Shown in pieces: positions 56,714-64,000 of a DNA stretch of 64,000 bases. The position numbers were made by a program, and so were the translations under genes. Location: the NCBI GenBank assembly GCA_013365325.1, contig JABVXV010000010.1, forward strand, positions 1 through 64,000, given 5' to 3'. The notes under the pieces are model-generated. The model searched no databases. It worked only from the letters and a program-made list of their open reading frames with translations, and was not told the DNA's origin. The DNA comes from Dipetalonema caudispina. Lineage: Eukaryota > Nematoda > Chromadorea > Rhabditida > Onchocercidae. Position 1 is the stretch's first letter. Each line of letters opens with the position of its first letter.

Positions 56714-58646
56714 CTAATCTAAATATTGCGACAACCATCTGAAACCTTCCCCGTATCCTTGACGCCTCAAAACCGAGCACATAAAAACTTCCATTGGTCT
56801 TGATGATATATCCATTCGCGAAATTTGTCCCTAAATAATAATATTTGAATAAAATTCAGCGAAATTCGGGGGGATGTTCAAACGTACTAAAAAATATGTT
56901 CAGGAAACTTGATTCAATGCTATAATAAATTTAAACTGTAAAACTGTTCTTCGATTACAGAGGAATCCAAAAAAAAAATTATGGTAGCAATTAGTTTGAA
57001 ACCAGATGACTTTATAAAATATGACCTTATACTAAGAAAATTTGACATGAGAAGGGTAGAAAAAAGAAGAAATAGGTAGAAATGGGGTGAGGGAACAATG
57101 AGTTCTGAAAGTAAAGGGTATCTACTTGAAATAGACCGCAACCTCTTCTGTTAGAAATAAAAACTAAATAAGTTTGTACGAACGAACTTTTCCAGTGGTC
57201 AAATTTGATACTCCCAAATGCCATTTCAGTTGATCTTCTCCTAATGCATTAGGCTTATCAATCTTATTTCCGAGAATCAGCAGTGGACAAGAAGCCACTT
57301 GTTCATCGCTCAACAAACTTTCAAGCTAAAAATATAGAAAAGTCAAAGCATTACAGCCGATTCAAAACATATATAGTTCTGACTAAATTAATGCATGAAT
57401 TTAACAATTTTTTGCATGAACTTCCTGTGTGGAAAAAATGGCTAAAATAACGACTTGATTGGACAGCACCTCACGCCTACTTTCGGCAATCCGTTCAACA
57501 TCAGCACAATCCACTAAAAATACAATAGCGTCTACAGCCGGAAAATAATCTTTCCAAACACGTCGTGCTGAAAATGTTTCATTATTTCAATTCCTATATG
57601 GTTAAATGAAATAACTATCGTTGATCTCATAGAGGCCCTCATTCTTGAAATAAAGGAGCCTACTTTACTGCTCTCTGCACAATTGCAGTCTAACATATAC
57701 GAGCTTAAAACCAAAACTGTTTTAAAATGCATAACCAGTCTCATAAGAACTGCACCATAAGCACAATAAAAATCTCACCAATTTCTGTACTGGACAAGGA
57801 AGTTACCGAACTAACCTTGTTCGTGTCCACCAAGATCAAACGTCGTGAAGCGAATACCACCCAGTGAAAGTTCTTCAGAAGCTGGAACAGTATCTCATTA
57901 AATGTAGGGTAAATTAAAAAAAGTAATGAAATGGAACTAGTAATCAAAATTAGGTTTGCATAACGTCTGTAATCTTTACAATTTCGAGTACGTAGCACAT
58001 AAATATCCTGTTCACTACATTTGAAGAAAAAAATTTTCCCATCTCTCCTTTCTTTCTTAATGTTCTGCCATTTGTAGGAGGAGTGTATATCAGCTCATCT
58101 TATCTCAGTGCATTATTTTCACACAATATAAAGTATAATGTTTCCTAAATATTTGTCAGGTAATGTGTGTATAAAATAACCAGTACTACAATACTTTCAG
58201 AGTATGGAAGGGTAATTCTACTACATAACATCACACGAAAGAACGTACTAGGATGAAGTGTTGGAACATGCTGGGCCATGCGATCATCTTTCAACATATG
58301 AAGAAGTGTCGTTTTGCCAGCGTTATCTAGTCCCAAGAAAACTAATTTGCCATTTTTCTTAGTCAAACCTGTAAACGTATACCAAGCATTAGATTCAAAC
58401 TAAGGACAGATAACACCAACTTCGGAATTACTGCATGTTCTCCAGTTCTAAACGCATATATAAATCACGTATTTGATAGCTGTATAAGTGCTACCACAAA
58501 TTGAGAACTTTTCTTGATGCCTTTCTATTCACAATTCATCTCAAATTCATCGAGAGAGTTACAGATTAGAATTATACCGTCAGATGAACAATGTGCTTAC
58601 CAAGATAATTAAGCATGCCGGACACCCAATCCCATAACCAAGACAT
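56714..58646 (-). CDS. sar-1: SAR1 small GTPase of the COPII coat
   Basis: Model on the minus strand: 58646-58601, 58368-58249, 57881-57816, 57567-57470, 57325-57188, 56830-56714; 194 residues, phases consistent (family about 190-198). The N-terminus [16 protein letters not shown] is the bulky amphipathic helix that inserts into and bends ER membrane. P-loop GLDNAGKTT, switch I TLHPTSEEL, switch [26 protein letters not shown], the guanine-specificity NKID, and the C-terminal [18 protein letters not shown] are all present, ending WLSQYLD. SAR1-GTP recruits SEC23/24 to start COPII vesicles at ER exit sites. Start and stop are fixed by the conserved ends. It is transcribed away from Beclin 1. 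Confidence 0.97.
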
Positions 58647-59841
58647 TTCGAAAATTCTGCGGCGGTCACACGATCCACCGTTTTAGTGCTAAAAACACCA
58701 AAAATATACCACCAAAGCACACGCAATCAGATATCATTAAGCGAACATAATATAATGTGTAGGAAATATTCCTGTGACTATAAATGTCAGACCATCTAGC
58801 ATGACACATCTCCTGATTGTTTCCGTAAATTTCCATGATATAAAACGACTATGAAAATAGCTGACATCAACAGTTATTGCAGGAAATCCCTATTGAAGAA
58901 TTTCTGCTTCCGGTAGTTGCACTATTAGAATATATTTGATTGATGACAAAAAAATATTTGCTTTGAAGATATTACAAAGCAGATATTCGAAACGAAAAGG
59001 ATGATTTATCGGCGAATTTCACTCATCTTAATAAGTTTTATTTACCAAGCAATGAAACTAGTCTAAGCCCTATTTACCAAACAATAAGTCATCGAACCAA
59101 TTCAATCCCTTGCCCAAATACCTCCAACCATTCCACGCGACAACGACACGTCCCATTGACGCACATGCTATTGCTGTCTGTCATAACACTTTGAGAGCCC
59201 ATTCATTTTTACAGCTCAATAGTTATACGTCCGTGATATTTTAATGAAATATAAACTTTTAACAATTTAGAATTCCGTAAGTTTGAAATATCTAAAATGG
59301 TAATAATTCTATAAGTGATCACTATGAGAGATATATTGATTGTTAGTTAACTTAGTAATTAGTTTTAGAAGTAGACAGTAAAGAATTTCATATGTAAGGA
59401 AGATAAGAGTGGTCATTCCGTGACATCTTGGAAGGTTATGATGTGATCACGCAGAAATCTCTCGTTATGATGTACGGATATTGGAGTCCGTTATTTTGCA
59501 ATCGTCCTGAGTCAATAAAATACACGTTTGCTACCTTTGTTCTTCACGTAGAATACTGTTGAGGAGGTTCAGATAATTAAGAGTTTTTGGTAATAGCAAG
59601 TAGCAGTAGGATGTTGTTATAGGAGGGATGAATCACATGGAACTAAGAGCAAATAAATTTAAAATCGAAAAAGTAAGTAGTATTTAAATTCTTATGTTAT
59701 TGAGTTAGTATGAAGTGATAATGAGAATGAAATGCGTTATATTGATTGTTTTTATTATAGCTTAGAAATAAACAGTCATGTACAATTCAGATGGAATTTT
59801 CATTTACCGGATTCTACTAAAAACAGATTTATTGATGCGAA
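58647..59841. promoter_or_regulatory. Shared divergent upstream region of sar-1 and bec-1
   Basis: The two genes start 1195 bases apart on opposite strands with no gene between. An acceptor (TTTTTATTATAG) ends at 59760, 82 bases before the Beclin ATG. The region is AT-rich and no specific control element is recognisable. Confidence 0.45.
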
Positions 59842-62508
59842 ATGGCTGACAACGTTCCAACATGTTTCAATTGTCAGAATAAGCTGGTTTTGGATGAGAG
59901 TGTTTTCGAATGCTTCGGAGACCAACAAAATCCCTTTTTGGTTGATGTATCAGCTCATCTAATTTATTCGAATCTTTTTATAGCCACTTTTGCTACCGTT
60001 TTAGATATTCTAATTTGTCGAAAGTTTCAATATTCTGGAAATGCGAATTTTTTGGATATAAATAAATAATGTGTGCTGCATTTTTTTCCAGGATGACCCA
60101 TCACTTTGCTTTCAAGAAGGTCCTTCAGCAACGACAGGAAATCTGTTTGATATAATATGCAATTCAAATTCAGCTTTAAAGGGACCGATGTGCGAGGTGA
60201 ATAATTATACCAGTTGTCCAGGTTATGTTTTATAGTGTTCCTTCCTGATTGATCATGTCTTATCTCACCGATGAATGAAGTTTAGGATTGTACAGAGCAG
60301 CTGCTTTCGGGGATGGATCAGCATTTAAAGGAATTAGATGAAGAATGTGCACAGTACCGTGAATTGCTTGATTCGTTGAAAGAAGGGAGTGGTGCTCGCT
60401 TAATGGACAGAAATATTATAGCTGCAAAACTTGCTGCTATGAAGGTGACACAAATCTATTATTCATTCTATCAGGATCATGCAATTGTAATTGTATTGAC
60501 CTTGATAGCGTTGTAGAACTATCGCACTACAAGCATATTCTTTTGTACTTCAGACTTAGCTTCCGTTTAAATGGATAAAAAGGAATTCAAAGTAGCATTT
60601 GATATTATATGATTGTTTTACATCTTTTATTGTAGAATGAAGAAGCTTCTTTGTTGGGAGAATCGAAAAAATTGGAGGCTGAAGAGGCAAAATTGGATGC
60701 GGAATTAAAAAAAAAGAAGAATGAATTATATGCTGAGAATGAATCTGCAGAATTATTATGGCGAGTATTTCGTGATAATCACAGGTTTTCGTTTTTCTCT
60801 CTATAGTTTGCTGGGAAATCTTGTTGGATACATACTAGAAGAGATACGAGGTAGGAGGGCAGAAATTGTTGTGTATCACCTTATATTATTGAAGTTATTT
60901 TTCTTTGCCTTTAGTGTGCATTTTCTCATGTTTCTCCCTCAGCAGTATCAACCATCATTTAAAAATTAATGGTGAAGTTTGGAATGTTAAGTTCCCTCCA
61001 CATTTCAGTACGTAGTGTACGTATACGTTCGATGGCATTCAAAACTTTTTTCTCGTGACATCTGATAAATAAATAAGCCACCATTAAGGAAGGAGAAGTC
61101 GTATAAGTTAGTGTTATGATATGATTGGCCATAAGATCCACTTGAGGATATTCAAGATATGGGTATTTAAGTCTATGTAATTTATGTTTCAACTGATTCT
61201 TTCAAAAGTCATTAAGGGTCAAGATACACTTTCTGTAGTTTGCTGTAGATATAAGTACTTAAGGCAACTGATCAGAATGGAAATGAAAGAGCAAGATCTG
61301 GAAGCTGAAGTGCACTGTTTGAAAAGTCAACGTGACAGGCTGTCGAAAATCAACGTGTTAAATACAGCATTTCATATTTGGAAACAAGGAAGTTTCGGTA
61401 CAATTAATGGTTTTCGCCTTGGTCAGTTGCCACATTCTCAGGTTGAATGGAGCGAAATCAATGCTGCATGGGGACAGGTGGCTTTGCTGATCAACGTAAG
61501 TTTGGATTATTGACAGTTTGACACTGTTTACTGCATGATGCTTCTAGTAATTCTTTTCCTGTGTTTAAACTTGAAACTCAATGTTTCAGACTTTAGCAGA
61601 TTGTCTTGAAATTCAGTTCACCTTATATCGTATTGTGCCAGTTGGCAGTCATTCATTTGTCCAGTGTTTGGACACGGGGGCTGAATTACCGCTCTTTGGC
61701 AGTGGTGGTTTTAAACCGTTCGGACAAAAGAAATTCGATGAAGGCATTTGTGCTTTTATGGAATGTTTCTGCCAGTTGCAGAAACATATTGAACGTGCGC
61801 AGGTGAAAATGTTACACTTTATGCTAATTCGTTTTCAGCATTACCTGACATTTTTATTCTGTAAAAATTCCTTGTTAGCGGCAACTTTCTACCAGACTAC
61901 TATTTTGAATATGACTCAACTTATTTTAGCAATTTCTGCTTACCGTTAGCAGTATACGGATATAATACTGTCAACAATATGCGGATATAATGCTGTATAC
62001 CGTTGACGGTAACGCACAAAGCATTTCATGCACTCAATGACATATGTCACGTGCTGTAGTACCCTTGTGAACCTTTAGCAAAATAATCACCAAAAACGAG
62101 TAGTGATAATAAGTGGGTAAATTATGGTGAGTGTACCCGCTTATCACTTCTAGTTTATTCTGTCCCCATCTACTGCTCCTCCAACTATGTGCTTTCTGTC
62201 TTCATGAGCTCAGGCGGAAACAATGCAATGAGACTAAAATTCCTTACATTATATCATTCTGAAACTTATCGATGGAAGTCATTTAAATTAGATGGTGGAT
62301 TAAGTTGAACTAGTTTTAGTTTCGGTTTCCTCACCGAATGTACAGAGAACATATTGAGGATAACAAAATGGAGTATTCTGTTAAAATGCAATTCAACGCC
62401 GAAGAAAGGTGGACGAAGGCGATGAAATGTCTTTTGATAAACTTTCGTTGGGCGATTTCCTATGTTGTACATTCCAAAATATTGCGAACTGAAGCAGTTT
62501 TCTCGTAG
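59842..62508 (+). CDS. bec-1: Beclin 1 / Atg6 autophagy protein
   Basis: Model: join(59842..59946, 60092..60196, 60286..60444, 60636..60784, 61249..61495, 61590..61802, 62320..62508), 388 residues, phases consistent (C. elegans BEC-1 about 375). An N-terminal C-x2-C ([15 protein letters not shown]) aligns with the human CQRCSQPLKLD start. A long coiled coil (about 71-215) has [18 protein letters not shown] and [20 protein letters not shown]. The evolutionarily conserved domain follows with [49 protein letters not shown], and the C-terminal [17 protein letters not shown]. Beclin scaffolds the VPS34 class III PI3-kinase in autophagy and endosome traffic. The BH3 segment before the coiled coil is not obvious by eye. 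The last intron (61803-62319) holds an imperfect hairpin. Confidence 0.95.
61941..62011. repeat. Imperfect inverted repeat with internal direct repeats in a Beclin intron
   Basis: The left arm TACCGTTAGCAGTATACGG (61941-61959) pairs imperfectly with the right arm at 61993-62011. Between and overlapping the arms, CGGATATAATACTGT (61957-61971) recurs with one change at 61982-61996. The block could fold into a stem of about 19 bases. Confidence 0.6.
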
Positions 62509-63155
62509 TTGTAAGTCTCTTAATGTGAAATGTAACTAATAGATATGTTTGTTCCTCATTTAAATCCTTGTTTCTGGCTTAAATTGGAGTGAATTTTCTG
62601 TTCACTTTCCTGCTTCTGCAGCTGATCCATCTGATATAAAAAAGTCTTATCGACAGCCACACACCGTTCTCCGAGTCTCATATCGAAGATGTTATACATC
62701 GGTTCGTGAACGACTTTCTTAGCCACAGTCCTTCGACGAATAGTGGCCTCATCATTGTTTAGTGTGTTATCTGTAGCCTCTTGTTTGTTTTCGTAAATCT
62801 GACTTATTATATAATTTACATTGTTATACAGTACTAATAAACTTAAAACTTTACCATGGAAGTTTCACTAAGATTTGATTAATTCTTATGTAGTTGTATT
62901 ACATCATCAGTTCCAGAAAAGCGTGATATAGATGCTAAAATTCGGGAAAAATGAGATAAACAATGTAACTTTATGCAACTTTGTTAATTTAAATCCAGTT
63001 AAAAGTGCAAACAATGGTTTTTAGAATTACGATAAACAAAGCTAAGTAACACCGTACTACAAGACTGTTCAACATATATTCGACCAAACTGATCACAGAA
63101 AACTACACAACAGTGGATTGCCATATGGATTATTTGCATTGTGCAATAGCTATCG
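62509..63155. other. Convergent spacer between bec-1 and MCTS1
   Basis: The genes end towards each other across about 650 bases. The 3' UTRs probably occupy most of it, and an AATAAA lies near 62835 on the plus strand. No other feature seen. Confidence 0.5.
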
Positions 63156-63774
63156 TCATAAAACTGTCTGCACTTTCCAAAGGCCATCGTTCAAATGGTG
63201 TAGGTTTTCAATGCCAATACCCTGAAAAGCATTAACTTATTCGGTGTTGGACTAGTCATGCGCTCCTCGTTTTCCTTCCGTTATATGAAAAACTAAATCT
63301 TGCCTTATTCACTGTCAGTATTTCTTCTGCAGACATCTTTGTAAGACCTATCGCCAATGCATGCTTTTTCCCTTCCGCCATCAGAGCCACGACCTGAAAT
63401 TTAAAATATTTTTTAAAAGCTAAAAACAACTTGGCAGAATACATGAATAGTTTTTTAAATCGGAATACGAATGTGGGATACAAACTGATGAAACATTAAT
63501 ATATAGGAATTTGTCATACTATGTAAAAGATTACCACTGCTTATACACGCAAAAGGATTGCTCTACAGAGGTACGGAGGCGTCACAGAGAGAAAAGAGGT
63601 TCATGTATGGAGTTTCAAGTTATATACAAGAGAAGTGCAAAATGATGTGAATTCAAAAAAAGATCATACACTGTTTTCGGGAACATCTACATTTAACCTA
63701 GCACCTGGACTGGTCAAACCACGACACATGATTTGAGATCCATTGAGGACGAACTTGATAGCACCTTTATCGAC
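63156..63774 (-). CDS. MCTS1: MCTS1 (MCT-1) PUA-domain translation factor, 3' part
   Basis: Three terminal exons on the minus strand: 63774-63670, 63393-63304 and 63221-63156 (stop TGA), 87 residues in phase. The N-terminal part lies beyond the right edge. The reading is a PUA domain: [52 protein letters not shown], then [19 protein letters not shown]. Known MCTS1 has [22 protein letters not shown] and [23 protein letters not shown]. The family pairs with DENR to recycle 40S subunits and re-initiate translation. The join between the last two exons needs a GC donor (AAG/GCAAGA). Confidence 0.93.
63222..63303 (-). other. GC-AG intron of MCTS1
   Basis: The 82-base intron begins GCAAGA after AAG and ends TTTTCAG. 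Using the GC donor gives VNK-GIGIEN, exactly the conserved family join. The nearest GT (ACA/GTGAAT) would delete the conserved VNK. GC-AG introns typically have a strong AAG/GCAAG donor, as here. Confidence 0.75.
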
Positions 63775-64000
63775 CTAAAATAGTTCGAGAAATCTTGTGT
63801 TATCATGTTTTCAGGAACCTGATGCTAACGTTTTTATGGAACAAGATTCCTGACTCACAAGTTTTTATAATAACACTGGGTCACAAATCTCAATAAAAAT
63901 CCCAGTACCAAGTGAACTAGCTGAACTTCGATACACTAACCAGTGACGTAAGCATAACTTGAGTAACGATAAATCATAAGAGGAAAACAGAGGTTACATC

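Overview
The window is eukaryotic, AT-rich nuclear DNA from a nematode, most likely a parasitic clade III (spirurid/filarial-type) worm. Genes are split into many short exons with GT-AG introns, mostly 100-1000 bases. Several first coding exons sit a few bases after a T-rich 3' splice site with no visible upstream donor, as expected for spliced-leader trans-splicing. The predicted proteins look like metazoan orthologues of C. elegans genes. The species is an inference. I assembled all gene models by hand from six-frame reading, splice signals, reading phase and remembered family sequences; no alignment was run.

Layout. 1-123: ATT microsatellite. 1588-6247 (+): cyclic-nucleotide-gated channel. 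7628-10251 (+): splicing factor RBM17/SPF45. 11008-12922 (+): peroxin PEX2. 15152-15322 (-): 56-residue single-pass membrane peptide. 17316-19113 (-): tafazzin. 19597-22604 (+): ACK-family tyrosine kinase. 24845-25151 (-): 86-residue orphan. 26437-38272 (-): a 29-exon KIND-FERM-3xPDZ scaffold without a phosphatase domain. 39805-42842 (-): a protein with a BCL9/Legless HD1-like motif. 44227-44524 (-): small doubtful gene with a frame break. 45304-50656 (+): SNX9/LST-4 SH3-PX-BAR protein. 52382-55513 (-): coiled-coil NHL-propeller protein with an unresolved N-terminus. 56714-58646 (-): SAR1 GTPase. 59842-62508 (+): Beclin 1. 63156 to beyond the right edge (-): MCTS1, partial.

The genes do not form one pathway. 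Several belong to membrane and trafficking biology: SAR1 in COPII coat assembly, SNX9 in endocytosis, Beclin in the VPS34/autophagy complex, and ACK in clathrin and receptor traffic. SAR1 and Beclin are head to head across about 1.2 kb. Tafazzin acts in cardiolipin remodelling and PEX2 in peroxisome import. RBM17 and MCTS1 act in splicing and translation.

The observations most worth following are the BCL9/Legless-like protein, the channel with altered filter and altered nucleotide-binding residues, the small membrane peptide with a phospholamban-like layout, and a GC-AG intron in MCTS1.
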